Assembly: GCA_945865705.1 (NCBI GenBank)
Contig: CAMBEY010000016.1
Span: 1 to 21,255 of the forward strand
Source of the DNA: Candidatus Sulfopaludibacter sp. SbA3
GTDB lineage: Bacteria; Acidobacteriota; Terriglobia; 2-12-FULL-54-10
Length of the DNA: 21,255 bases
Reading direction: 5' to 3'
Part shown: one piece after another, positions 5,502-12,741 of the stretch
Layout: every line of letters begins with the position of its first letter
How positions within the stretch are numbered: position 1 is the stretch's first letter
Position numbers and translations under genes: made by a program
Notes under the pieces: model-generated
What the model saw: only the letters and a program-made list of their open reading frames with translations
What the model was told of the DNA's origin: nothing
Database searches by the model: none

Positions 5502-7868
5502 ATGGTCGTAAAAACAGTTCGTGGAAATACTCATCGCACGGCAGGTTCTGTTTTCACCCTGCTGTTGCTCTGGGCCTGCGTCGCAGCACCGAGCGTGGCG
5601 CAGCAGACCAGCCAGATCAACGGACAAGCCACTACGCATGGCCGCAAAACGCTGCGCGCCGTGGCCACCGACGCGCCGCCGGTGGTGGATGGGAATCTCA
5701 ATGAGGCCGTCTGGCAGAGCGCTGGCGCGGCCTCGGAGTTTTTCCAGCGTGATCCGCAGGAGGGCGCGCCATCCTCGGAGCGCACTGAGTTCCGCATCGT
5801 GTATACGCCGACGACGCTCTACATCGGCGTCACACTGCACGATTCCAGTCCGCGAGAGATTCTGGCCAACGACCGGAAGCGCGACTCGACGCTGGAAAAC
5901 GACGACACCATCAGCATCGCGCTGGACACTTTTCACGATCACCGCAACACCTACGTTTTCCGAACGAATCCGCTGGGCACGCAATATGATGCTTTGGTAA
6001 CCGACGAAGGCCGCTCCAGCAACGTGAACTGGGACGAGCGCTGGGACGTGGCCGCGCAGGTCAGCGAGACTGGCTGGTCAGCGGAGTTCGCCATCCCCTT
6101 CAAGAGCGTGCGCACCACGGAAGACAATCCACGCATCTGGGGAGTGGACCTTGAGCGGCTGATCCGCCGCAAGAATGAAACCGCTTCGTGGAATAATTTC
6201 CGCCGTGGCTTTCAACTGGAGAGCGCATCGCAGTCGGGGCATCTGACTGGAATTTCCGACATCGAAACCGGGCTGCGGCTGCGCATCAAGCCTTACACGC
6301 TGGGCGGATTTTCACACACCAGCAACCGGTCGCGGACTCCTGTTTGCCGCGACAGCGGCGCCACACTGGTGCCCACGCCCGGCAGCGAATGGTGCAATGA
6401 ATCGAACGCGGGCTTCGAAGTGGTCAAGTGGCGGATGACGCCCAGTCTGACCGCGGACTTCACGGCCAACACCGATTTCGCGCAGGCCGACGTGGACAAC
6501 CAGCAGATCAATCTGGATCGCTTCCCGCTGTTTTTCTCCGAGCGCCGGGAATTTTTTCAGGAAGGCGCGGGCGTATTTGAGTTCGGCATCGCGGAGGGCG
6601 AGAATCGCGGCTCGGCGGAGATGAAACTATTTCACACGCGCCAGATCGGTCTGTCGCCGAGCCGCCAGCCGATTGCCATCCTGGGCGGCGGACGCATCAC
6701 CGGGCGCGTGCAGCGTTACAGCATCGGCTTGATGAACGTGCAGACGAAGCGCTACGATCCGGAAAATATTCGCGCCAGCAATTACTCGGTGGCCCGCGTC
6801 AAGCGCGATGTGCTGGACCGCTCCACGATCGGCGGCTTCCTGCTGAACCGTGAGCAGGGCGGCACCGGCGACTACAATCGCGTCTTCGGCGCGGACGCCA
6901 ATTTTGTTTTTTATCGCTATTTTTCCGTCGGCGGATTCCTCAGCAAGTCGGCGGCGACTCGGCCGAGCGGCGAGAGCGGAGACGACTGGGCCACGGCCGG
7001 CGCGATTCGCTGGGACTCCGACACGCTGAACGTGGAGACAAGCTGGCTGGTGGTGGACCCGAAATTCCGCGATGATTTGGGATTCGTCCCGCGCGTTGAC
7101 CAGCGCACCAACTCCTCGCAACTGTCGTTTAAGCCGCGCATCGACGGCAAGCATATTCGCCAGCTCATCATCCGTCATCGCACCGACTACACCATGAACC
7201 AGAAGTGGAATCTGGAATCGCGCACCACGCACAACGCAATCGAAGTGTTCTTCCAGGATGGCAGCGTGCTCGGCTATGTTCCTCACACGCTTTTTGACTG
7301 CCCGCCGGAAAACTTCTCACTGCGCCGCGGGCTGGTGGAGATTCCCGCCGGGTGCCACAGTTGGTGGCGGAACGGCATTCGCTATTCGCTCAATCCCTCC
7401 AAGCGCGTCTCCGGGCAGATCATCAACTGGCTCTGGCATTTCGGCTATTGGGGCGCCGGAACGCTGCATGAGATCAACTTCAATCCGCGTTTCCGTCTGA
7501 CCAATCAGCTTTCCGCGCAGGTCGGCTACGGGATCAACCAGGCCACCTTCCCCGCCCTGCGCTGCGTGGACAAGACCGTCATCAGTTGCGGATTCACCGA
7601 CCATCTGGTGAATGCGCGGGTCAACTTCAATTTCAACAACCGCTGGCTGACCACCACCACGATTCAGTACAACAGCGCGGACGATTTTTGGGGCTACAAT
7701 TTCCGCCTGAATTATATCTTCCGTCCCGGCGACGATTTCTTCCTGATCTACAACGAAGGCCGTCAGGGCGGAGAATTGTATCGAAACGGCCGCCTGCTCA
7801 ATGATCAAACGCGAGAACACAAGGACCGCACGCTGCAAGCCAAGCTCACCTACTCATTCGACTTTTAA
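5502..7868 (+). CDS. CBM9-like/DUF5916 outer-membrane protein, copy 2 (788 aa)
   Basis: Tandem paralogue of the preceding gene, alignable end to end with long shared blocks such as LRIKPY, LDRFPLF, FFQEGAGVFEFGIA, SNYS..RVKRDVL, SGQIINW and LNYIFRPGDDFFLIYNEGR. A conventional signal peptide is present (VFTLLLLWACVAAPSVAQ, about 17-34, likely cleavage after SVA or VAQ); the pentapeptide leader of copy 1 is absent. The CBM9-like domain covers about 50-235, the DUF5916/barrel part the remainder, and the protein ends LTYSFDF. Cysteine pairs are C282/C298 and C688/C696, shared with copy 1, plus C600/C618, where copy 1 has Thr649 and Ser667. The ATG lacks a clear Shine-Dalgarno sequence, and GTCGTAAAAA occurs on both sides of it, so coupling to the upstream gene (stop 23 nt before) is plausible. 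Confidence 0.85.
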   Translation: MVVKTVRGNTHRTAGSVFTLLLLWACVAAPSVAQQTSQINGQATTHGRKTLRAVATDAPPVVDGNLNEAVWQSAGAASEFFQRDPQEGAPSSERTEFRIVYTPTTLYIGVTLHDSSPREILANDRKRDSTLENDDTISIALDTFHDHRNTYVFRTNPLGTQYDALVTDEGRSSNVNWDERWDVAAQVSETGWSAEFAIPFKSVRTTEDNPRIWGVDLERLIRRKNETASWNNFRRGFQLESASQSGHLTGISDIETGLRLRIKPYTLGGFSHTSNRSRTPVCRDSGATLVPTPGSEWCNESNAGFEVVKWRMTPSLTADFTANTDFAQADVDNQQINLDRFPLFFSERREFFQEGAGVFEFGIAEGENRGSAEMKLFHTRQIGLSPSRQPIAILGGGRITGRVQRYSIGLMNVQTKRYDPENIRASNYSVARVKRDVLDRSTIGGFLLNREQGGTGDYNRVFGADANFVFYRYFSVGGFLSKSAATRPSGESGDDWATAGAIRWDSDTLNVETSWLVVDPKFRDDLGFVPRVDQRTNSSQLSFKPRIDGKHIRQLIIRHRTDYTMNQKWNLESRTTHNAIEVFFQDGSVLGYVPHTLFDCPPENFSLRRGLVEIPAGCHSWWRNGIRYSLNPSKRVSGQIINWLWHFGYWGAGTLHEINFNPRFRLTNQLSAQVGYGINQATFPALRCVDKTVISCGFTDHLVNARVNFNFNNRWLTTTTIQYNSADDFWGYNFRLNYIFRPGDDFFLIYNEGRQGGELYRNGRLLNDQTREHKDRTLQAKLTYSFDF

Positions 7869-7878
7869 GTTTTGATTT

Positions 7879-7965
7879 GGTAGCCACGGTCAGCGCTTTT
7901 CTGGCCGTGGGATTTGTCATTGGAACGAATGGCCCACGGCGAGAACCGCGCTCACCGTGGCTACC
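7879..7965. terminator. Nested 87-bp inverted repeat between convergent genes
   Basis: GGTAGCCACGGTCAGCGC (7879-7896) pairs with 7948-7965 at 17 of 18 positions, and an inner pair GCCGTGGG (7904-7911)/CCCACGGC (7933-7940) is perfect. The structure lies between the convergent stops of the DUF5916 operon (7868) and polX (7961-7963), and the polX stop codon is inside the right arm. There is no proper T-tract, so it may be a factor-assisted bidirectional terminator, an RNA-stabilising structure or a dispersed palindromic repeat rather than a classical terminator. Confidence 0.55.
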
Positions 7966-9703
7966 CGGATTTCCGCAACGCGGCCAGGAACTTCTCGGCG
8001 GGCAACGTGTTCAGCACATCGGATTTTTCGAGCCAGCCACGCCGCGCCGTCAGCACTCCATATTTCATGTGGCCCAGGTGGCGGGTGTGGTGCGAGTCGG
8101 TGGAGATCACCAGCTTCACTCCAATCTCCTTGCACATCCTTACATGCGTGTCGCGCAGATCGAGCCGGTCGGGGAATGAGTTGATCTCCATAGCCACGCC
8201 GTGGCGTTTGGCGTGTTTCAGGACGGCTTCCATATCAAACGGGAATGGGTCGCGCCGTAGCTGCAAGCGGCCAGTCGGATGACCGATGATGCATAGATTG
8301 GGATTCTCGATCGCCTTCAAGATACGCTCCGTCATCTGCTCCGCGGGCTGATTCATGTGCGAGTGAATACTCCCGACCACGACATCCAACTCGGCCAGCG
8401 CATCGTCCTCCAAATCAAGTGAGCCGTCGGCCAGGATGTCCACTTCCGTTCCACAGAGAATGCGAATTCCCTCCACTTGTTTCGCCAGTGAACGAATCTG
8501 ATTGATCTGCTCCAGCAATCGCTTCTCATTGAGACCGTTGGCCATGGCCAGCGATTTCGAGTGATCCGTGATGGCCACGTACTCAAGGCCCCGGTCGCGG
8601 GCGGCCTCAGCCATCTCGGTGATGGAGAACTTTCCGTCCGAGGCCGTGCTGTGCATGTGCAGGTCGCCACGCATGTCATCGATCCGCAGCAGATGAGGAA
8701 GCTGTGCGGGACGGCCCTCCGCCACTTCAGCGGCATCCAGCTCTCCTGTGTTCTCGCGCAACTCCGGTTCAATGTAGGCCAGACCCAGCGTGGAATAAAT
8801 CTCTTCCTCCGTCGCGGCGGCAACGAGTTGTTCGTCATGAATGCGGAACAATCCATACTCATTGAGCTTGTAGCCCATGCGCTTCGCGCGGTCGCGCAGA
8901 GCAACATTATGTAGCTTCGATCCGGTGAAGTATTGCAGCGCGGCGCCGTGGCAGCTTTCCTCCAGCATGCGCACATCCACCTGAATGCCCTCTTTCAGAT
9001 GCACGCTGACTTTGTTTTCGCCATGCGCGATGACGTCGGCGATCTGCGGATGCTTTAGAAAATGCGTTGCAACATCTTTGGCATCTCCGCCAGAAACGAG
9101 CAGGTCAATATCGCCAACGGTCTCGCACCCGCGGCGCAAACTGCCGGCGGCGGTTACCGACTTCACATCCGGAACTTGCTTCAGATAATCAGCCAGTTCG
9201 ACAGCCAGATGATCGGCCACGTCAATCAAACGGCGGCCCGCGGTCAACTGCAGAGACTCTAAAGACCGGATAATCTTCTGCTCCAGCTTCTCCCCCATGC
9301 GCGGCAAATCGCGCAACTTGCCCTGTCGTGCCAAGGTTTCCAACTCCCCGAGCGACGGCACCTTGAAATGGCTCAGTACCGTGGCAATTCCCTTGGGACC
9401 GAGCCCCTGGATTTTGAGCATCTCCAGCGCAACGGGCGAGAGCTTCTTCAGCAGCTCCTTGTGCACGGACAGCTCGCCCGTGCGCAGAATCTCTTCAATA
9501 TGAGCGGCTATGCTTTTGCCGATGGAGGGCACATCAATAAGCTTGCGCCCTTCCGTCGCAGCAATGTCAGCAGCCTGCTCAGTCATGGTCTCCAGAGCCT
9601 GACAGGCATTGCGATAGCTGCGGATGCGAAATCCATCCGCGCCGTCGATCTCCATCAGGTCGGCGGTTTCCGTAAGAATTTGCGCGATCTTATGATTGTC
9701 CAT
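7961..9703 (-). CDS. polX: DNA polymerase/3'-5' exonuclease PolX (580 aa)
   Basis: Bacterial family X DNA polymerase, a gap-filling repair enzyme, of the usual length (about 570-580 aa). Domains in order: helix-hairpin-helix 8-kDa-like region (about 1-85, FRIRSYRNACQAL), a second HhH region (about 90-145, IQGLGPKGIATVL and LPRMGEKLEQKI), and the nucleotidyltransferase palm with GSLRRG (187-192), D198/D200 (VGDIDLLV) and the third acidic residue D243 (VDVRM). The C-terminal PHP domain has HMHSTASDG (H349/H351), ITDHS (D380/H381), the CGTEVDIL block and STDSHH near the end, the metal ligands of the associated 3'-5' exonuclease. All key residues are present. The ATG has no clear Shine-Dalgarno sequence. 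It is transcribed divergently from the deacetylase gene, with 127 bp between them. Confidence 0.96.
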   Translation of the reverse strand: MDNHKIAQILTETADLMEIDGADGFRIRSYRNACQALETMTEQAADIAATEGRKLIDVPSIGKSIAAHIEEILRTGELSVHKELLKKLSPVALEMLKIQGLGPKGIATVLSHFKVPSLGELETLARQGKLRDLPRMGEKLEQKIIRSLESLQLTAGRRLIDVADHLAVELADYLKQVPDVKSVTAAGSLRRGCETVGDIDLLVSGGDAKDVATHFLKHPQIADVIAHGENKVSVHLKEGIQVDVRMLEESCHGAALQYFTGSKLHNVALRDRAKRMGYKLNEYGLFRIHDEQLVAAATEEEIYSTLGLAYIEPELRENTGELDAAEVAEGRPAQLPHLLRIDDMRGDLHMHSTASDGKFSITEMAEAARDRGLEYVAITDHSKSLAMANGLNEKRLLEQINQIRSLAKQVEGIRILCGTEVDILADGSLDLEDDALAELDVVVGSIHSHMNQPAEQMTERILKAIENPNLCIIGHPTGRLQLRRDPFPFDMEAVLKHAKRHGVAMEINSFPDRLDLRDTHVRMCKEIGVKLVISTDSHHTRHLGHMKYGVLTARRGWLEKSDVLNTLPAEKFLAALRKSG

Positions 9704-9766
9704 AGGATGATTTTATCCCATCGCTGTCGTTCCGGGCGCAGGGAAGGAAATGCTCTGCTTTTATGT

Positions 9767-9795
9767 TTGGGCGACAGGATGGAATAAACTATTAG
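9767..9795 (+). promoter_or_regulatory. Candidate promoter of the deacetylase gene
   Basis: TTGGGC (9767-9772) and TATTAG (9790-9795) are 17 bp apart, 35 nt before the ATG at 9831, in the divergent gap between polX and the deacetylase. Both boxes match consensus only partly. Confidence 0.3.
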
Positions 9796-9830
9796 TTTGC
9801 CGGCTCCGCTGGGACCGGGGATGAATAAAT

Positions 9831-10556
9831 ATGTCGACACTCTTGATTATCGGACTGACACTGGGATTGTTCGCGGCTCTGGGTTGGCTGGTCTGGTATC
9901 TGGTGGCGGCTCCCGATTCGCAGATCATTTGCCCAACCCTCGTCGCTGGGCCGCGAGACAGACAAGCAATCGCACTTACATTTGATGATGGCCCAGGTGA
10001 GGAAACGCCGCGCATCCTGGACATCCTGCGCGAGCATCAGATCAACGCTACCTTCTTCCTGTGCGGACAAAATGTGGAACGCTATCCCGAAATCGCTCGC
10101 CGCATCGCGGAGGAGCGGCACGCGATCGGCAATCATGCCTACTCGCACCGGCGATTCCTGTGGCGATCTCCCGGCTGGATCAAACAAGAGATTGAACGCG
10201 CCCAACGAGCGATCGTTCAGCATACACACGCAACCAGCCCCGTGCTCTTCCGCCCACCCTACGGACTTCGCTGGTTTGGATTGGCTCCCATACTGCGATC
10301 CCTCGGGATGCAGGCAATCATGTGGGAAGTAAACTCGTTGGATTGGAAAAGCTCTCCCGCTGAAATTGCCTCCCGCGTGGCGCGGGAGACTCGGCCCGGC
10401 TCCATCATCCTGCTGCACGATGGAGTGCCGCCAAAGGTCTCCGGGACGCGAGCGAACACCGCCGATGCGCTGCCAGCCATCATCGCGGAACTTACGCCTC
10501 GATTTCGTTTCGTCACGATTGCGGAATTGCAACGGCGTTCAAACGATCCAGACTAA
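9831..10556 (+). CDS. NodB-type polysaccharide deacetylase, membrane-anchored (241 aa)
   Basis: Carbohydrate esterase family 4 (NodB homology) enzyme, expected to remove N- or O-acetyl groups from a polysaccharide such as peptidoglycan or another envelope glycan. Residues 3-27 (TLLIIGLTLGLFAALGWLVWYLVAA) are an N-terminal membrane anchor, placing the catalytic domain outside the cytoplasm. Catalytic motifs: ALTFDDGPG with D52 (base) and D53 (metal), NHAYSH with H102 and H106 (metal), FRPPYG (141-145), EVNSLDW with D171, and ILLHDG with H196. The metal triad is complete. An ATG 10 nt upstream is in another frame; GGGG about 11 nt before 9831 is a weak ribosome binding site. No glycan operon accompanies it, so the substrate is open. 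Confidence 0.92.
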   Translation: MSTLLIIGLTLGLFAALGWLVWYLVAAPDSQIICPTLVAGPRDRQAIALTFDDGPGEETPRILDILREHQINATFFLCGQNVERYPEIARRIAEERHAIGNHAYSHRRFLWRSPGWIKQEIERAQRAIVQHTHATSPVLFRPPYGLRWFGLAPILRSLGMQAIMWEVNSLDWKSSPAEIASRVARETRPGSIILLHDGVPPKVSGTRANTADALPAIIAELTPRFRFVTIAELQRRSNDPD

Positions 10557-10563
10557 GGCCAAA

Positions 10564-11385
10564 CTATAGGTTGAATAGTTCCCTCAAACGCGAGGTCTGT
10601 GCGCGGCTCACCAGAATTTCGGTGCCCTTGCGATCATTCATGAGCAGTTTGTAGGTACTCTTGAACCACGGAATAACCTCCCGAACGTGGTCAATATTCA
10701 CCAGATGCGCGCGATGCGCGCGCCAGAATGACGCGGCTGGCAGCACGGCTTGAAGCTCATCAAGAGATTTGAAGTTGGATTCCCCTTCGCAATCCTTCGC
10801 CACCATGGCAAGCCTTCCGTCCTGCATGGCAGCACAGATCAGATCACGCGCGTCGATCAGCAACATGCGGTTGCCGGAGCGGACCATGAGCTTGGCCTGC
10901 GACGCCGCGGGCAGTGCTGCTCCCGATTGAACAGCAGTGAGAGGCAACGACTGCAAGGCCTTCAGCACTCCATCGAGACTGTTACCCATTTTCTCCGGGG
11001 TTCTCCTGAAAGATTCGTGGAACCGCCGGACGCGCTGCAATGATTGCGCCAGCCGGAGTTTCTCAATGGGCTTCAGCAAGTAATCGACTGCGCTGATCTC
11101 GAATGCCTGGACCGCGTATTGATCGTAGGCGGTGGCGAAGATAACCTGCGGGAGCTTCGCCTTCCCTCGCCGCTCGATCAGCTTGCGAACCACCTCCAGT
11201 CCGTTCTGCCCCGGCATATTGATGTCCAGAAACAACAAGTCCGGTTCGTGCTCTTTAACCAATTGGAGCGCTTCAGTGCCGCTGCGGCCCTCGCCCACCA
11301 CGTGAATATCGCCGTGCGCCTTCAGCAGATAGATCAACTCGGCGCGAGCCAGTTGCTCATCATCCACCACAATGGCTGTGATCAT
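10564..11385 (-). CDS. LytTR-family response regulator (orphan)
   Basis: Two-component response regulator of the LytR/AlgR class. Numbered from an upstream in-frame ATG at 11430 (288 aa), the receiver domain has acidic D23/D24, phospho-acceptor D69 (LLFLDINMPG), T100 (IFATAYD) and K120 (YLLKPI). A linker precedes the LytTR DNA-binding domain (about 179-288: LMVRSGNRMLLIDARDLICA, FWRAHRAHLVNIDHV, EILVSRAQTSRLRELF). I prefer the second ATG (11385, 273 aa) because MITAIVVDDEQ is where this family normally begins and because a -10 box sits only about 12 nt from the first ATG. No sensor kinase is nearby, so the partner is elsewhere. The gene converges with the deacetylase gene, whose stop is 7 nt from its own. 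Confidence 0.93.
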   Translation of the reverse strand: MITAIVVDDEQLARAELIYLLKAHGDIHVVGEGRSGTEALQLVKEHEPDLLFLDINMPGQNGLEVVRKLIERRGKAKLPQVIFATAYDQYAVQAFEISAVDYLLKPIEKLRLAQSLQRVRRFHESFRRTPEKMGNSLDGVLKALQSLPLTAVQSGAALPAASQAKLMVRSGNRMLLIDARDLICAAMQDGRLAMVAKDCEGESNFKSLDELQAVLPAASFWRAHRAHLVNIDHVREVIPWFKSTYKLLMNDRKGTEILVSRAQTSRLRELFNL

Positions 11386-11441
11386 AGGCAAGTCCGCCGC
11401 CCGAGCCTCGATTTTGCTGGTATCGCGCATGTCGAAGGAGC

Positions 11442-11471
11442 AGTATAGCAGTCCGCCCTGCGTGCATCCAA
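11442..11471 (-). promoter_or_regulatory. Candidate promoter of the LytTR regulator
   Basis: On the minus strand TTGGAT (11466-11471) and TATACT (11442-11447) are 18 bp apart. Transcription would start only a few nt before the first possible ATG (11430) but about 50 nt before the ATG at 11385, which supports the later start. Confidence 0.4.
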
Positions 11472-11531
11472 TGAAGCACGGCCCATGCCATCCGGGCGCG
11501 CAGGACCCTGAACTGCGAAATTTTTCCGCCG

Positions 11532-11540
11532 TGCTATAAT
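11532..11540 (+). promoter_or_regulatory. Extended -10 promoter of the NUDIX-queF pair
   Basis: TGCTATAAT is a perfect extended -10 element. No convincing -35 lies 16-18 bp upstream, which is tolerated for extended -10 promoters. It gives a leader of about 105-110 nt that contains three tandem-repeat blocks. Confidence 0.5.
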
Positions 11541-11558
11541 TCCCTTTTCCCGTAGTTC

Positions 11559-11664
11559 ATTTTTCTAGCGCATCTTTCTAGAGAATCTTTCTAGCGAATC
11601 TGGCGGCGACACCGACATTCGCCTGATTAAAGCCTGATTAAAGAATGACAATCGAATGACAAAA
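11559..11664 (+). repeat. Three successive tandem repeats in the NUDIX leader
   Basis: A 13-bp unit occurs three times (11559-11571, 11572-11584, 11585-11597; core TTTCTAG). An 11-bp unit, GCCTGATTAAA, occurs twice exactly (11621-11631, 11632-11642). GAATGACA then recurs 11 bp apart and spans the start codon of the NUDIX gene, giving a decoy ATG at 11645 that runs into a stop after four codons. Confidence 0.8.
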
Positions 11665-12237
11665 GCAAAGGACCATTCGGAGAAGTTGGGCGCCAGCGAG
11701 ATATTGTACTCAGGCCGTGTTTTTTCGCTGGAGCGCCACCGCGTTCGTGAACCGAATGGCGTGCTGGCCACGAGGGATATTGTTCACCACCCTGGCTCGG
11801 CGGTAATCCTGCCCGTGCTGCCGGATGGCAACATCGTATTGATCCGGCAATATCGCATCGCCATCAACTGCGAGATATGGGAACTGCCCGCGGGAACGCG
11901 CGACCCTCAGGAAACTTTTTTGCAGACCGCCAAGCGGGAGTTGACAGAGGAAACCGGCTATCGTGCGCGCAGATGGAAAAAACTGGTGGAATACTTTCCA
12001 TCACCAGGCTTTCTAAATGAGCGGATGGCAATCCTTCTGGCCGACCAGCTTGTGGCGGGGACGGCTACTCCAGAGGACGACGAGCAGATTACCGTGCATA
12101 GCTTCTCCCTGAAGCGAGCCCTGCAAATGATTCGGACCGGACAGATATGCGATTCCAAGACCTTGATTGGGTTGCTCTACTGGAAGCAGTTCAGGGTAGC
12201 CCAAACACAACGAAAATTGAATAGGAAGATTAAATAA
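11656..12237 (+). CDS. NUDIX hydrolase, ADP-ribose pyrophosphatase type (193 aa)
   Basis: Hydrolyses a nucleoside diphosphate linked to another moiety, most likely ADP-ribose to AMP and ribose 5-phosphate. The NUDIX box is complete at residues 80-102: G80, five residues, E86, seven residues, R94-E95-L96, E98-E99, G101-Y102. The FPSPGFLNERM segment (114-124), with its Pro about 15 residues after the box, is typical of ADP-ribose rather than other NUDIX substrates. Family blocks VLPDGNIVLIRQYR and EIWELPAGT precede the box. The start at 11656 is fixed because the in-frame decoy ATG at 11645 is closed by a stop. Its TAA is 1 nt before the queF ATG, so the two are almost certainly co-transcribed. 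The exact substrate is inferred. Confidence 0.92.
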   Translation: MTKAKDHSEKLGASEILYSGRVFSLERHRVREPNGVLATRDIVHHPGSAVILPVLPDGNIVLIRQYRIAINCEIWELPAGTRDPQETFLQTAKRELTEETGYRARRWKKLVEYFPSPGFLNERMAILLADQLVAGTATPEDDEQITVHSFSLKRALQMIRTGQICDSKTLIGLLYWKQFRVAQTQRKLNRKIK

Positions 12238-12238
12238 T

Positions 12239-12655
12239 ATGAAGAAGGAATATCCCGACGATCTGTCCCGCGCGGGACTTGCTACGGCGCTCCCGGCGCT
12301 CTCCACCTGGCCCAATCAGTTTCCGAAAACTGAGATCACCATTGTAGTGCCTGAATACACGTCCATCTGCCCGAAGACGCACCTGCCCGATTTCGGGACC
12401 ATCACTATTCGCTACGTGCCCGGCCGCACCTGCATTGAGCTCAAGTCGCTGAAGTACTATCTGTTGGGCTATCGCGATTTAGGGATTTTTTATGAGAACG
12501 CGGTCAACCGGATTCTGCAAGACATCGCGGAAGCCTGCTGGCCCGAGTGGGCCATTGTGAAGGGCGAGTTCAACACCCGCGGCGGCATGCATAGCGTCAT
12601 AGAAGTGCGCTACGACAGACCGAGCAAGTCTCCGCGCAAAACCAGCCGCAGTTAA
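12239..12655 (+). CDS. queF: 7-cyano-7-deazaguanine (preQ0) reductase QueF, short type (138 aa)
   Basis: NADPH-dependent reduction of the preQ0 nitrile to preQ1, the last free-base step before insertion into tRNA during queuosine synthesis. Its length fits the unimodular (type I, B. subtilis-like) form. Catalytic Cys44 and Asp51 lie in TSICPKTHLPDFG, and the QueF motif ELKSLKYYLLGYRDLGIFYEN (67-87) includes E86. Position 85, normally His in the characterised B. subtilis enzyme, is Tyr here. AGGAAG about 10 nt upstream, within the end of the NUDIX gene, is the ribosome binding site. No other queuosine gene is in the window. The Lys/Arg/Ser tail after residue 126 is probably disordered. Confidence 0.94.
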   Translation: MKKEYPDDLSRAGLATALPALSTWPNQFPKTEITIVVPEYTSICPKTHLPDFGTITIRYVPGRTCIELKSLKYYLLGYRDLGIFYENAVNRILQDIAEACWPEWAIVKGEFNTRGGMHSVIEVRYDRPSKSPRKTSRS

Positions 12656-12676
12656 TTTCTCACCAGCCGCACCGAG

Positions 12677-12722
12677 AAAAATGCTCTCGTAGCCCTACCA
12701 TCATCAGGGCTGCGGGAGCATT
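12677..12722 (-). terminator. Intrinsic terminator of the giant NHL-repeat gene
   Basis: A 17-bp stem (12680-12696 with 12706-12722; all paired counting two G-U pairs) with a 9-nt loop is followed on the minus strand by TTTTT (complement of 12677-12681). It begins 20 nt after the stop of the minus-strand gene at 12742. On the plus strand no T-tract follows, so termination of the queF transcript here would be weaker. Confidence 0.8.
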
Positions 12723-12741
12723 GCTTGCGGACTCTGTCCGA

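Noticed and set aside
9792..10532. 246-aa minus-strand frame opposite the deacetylase
   Set aside because: The plus-strand frame has all NodB catalytic motifs; the reverse frame has none.
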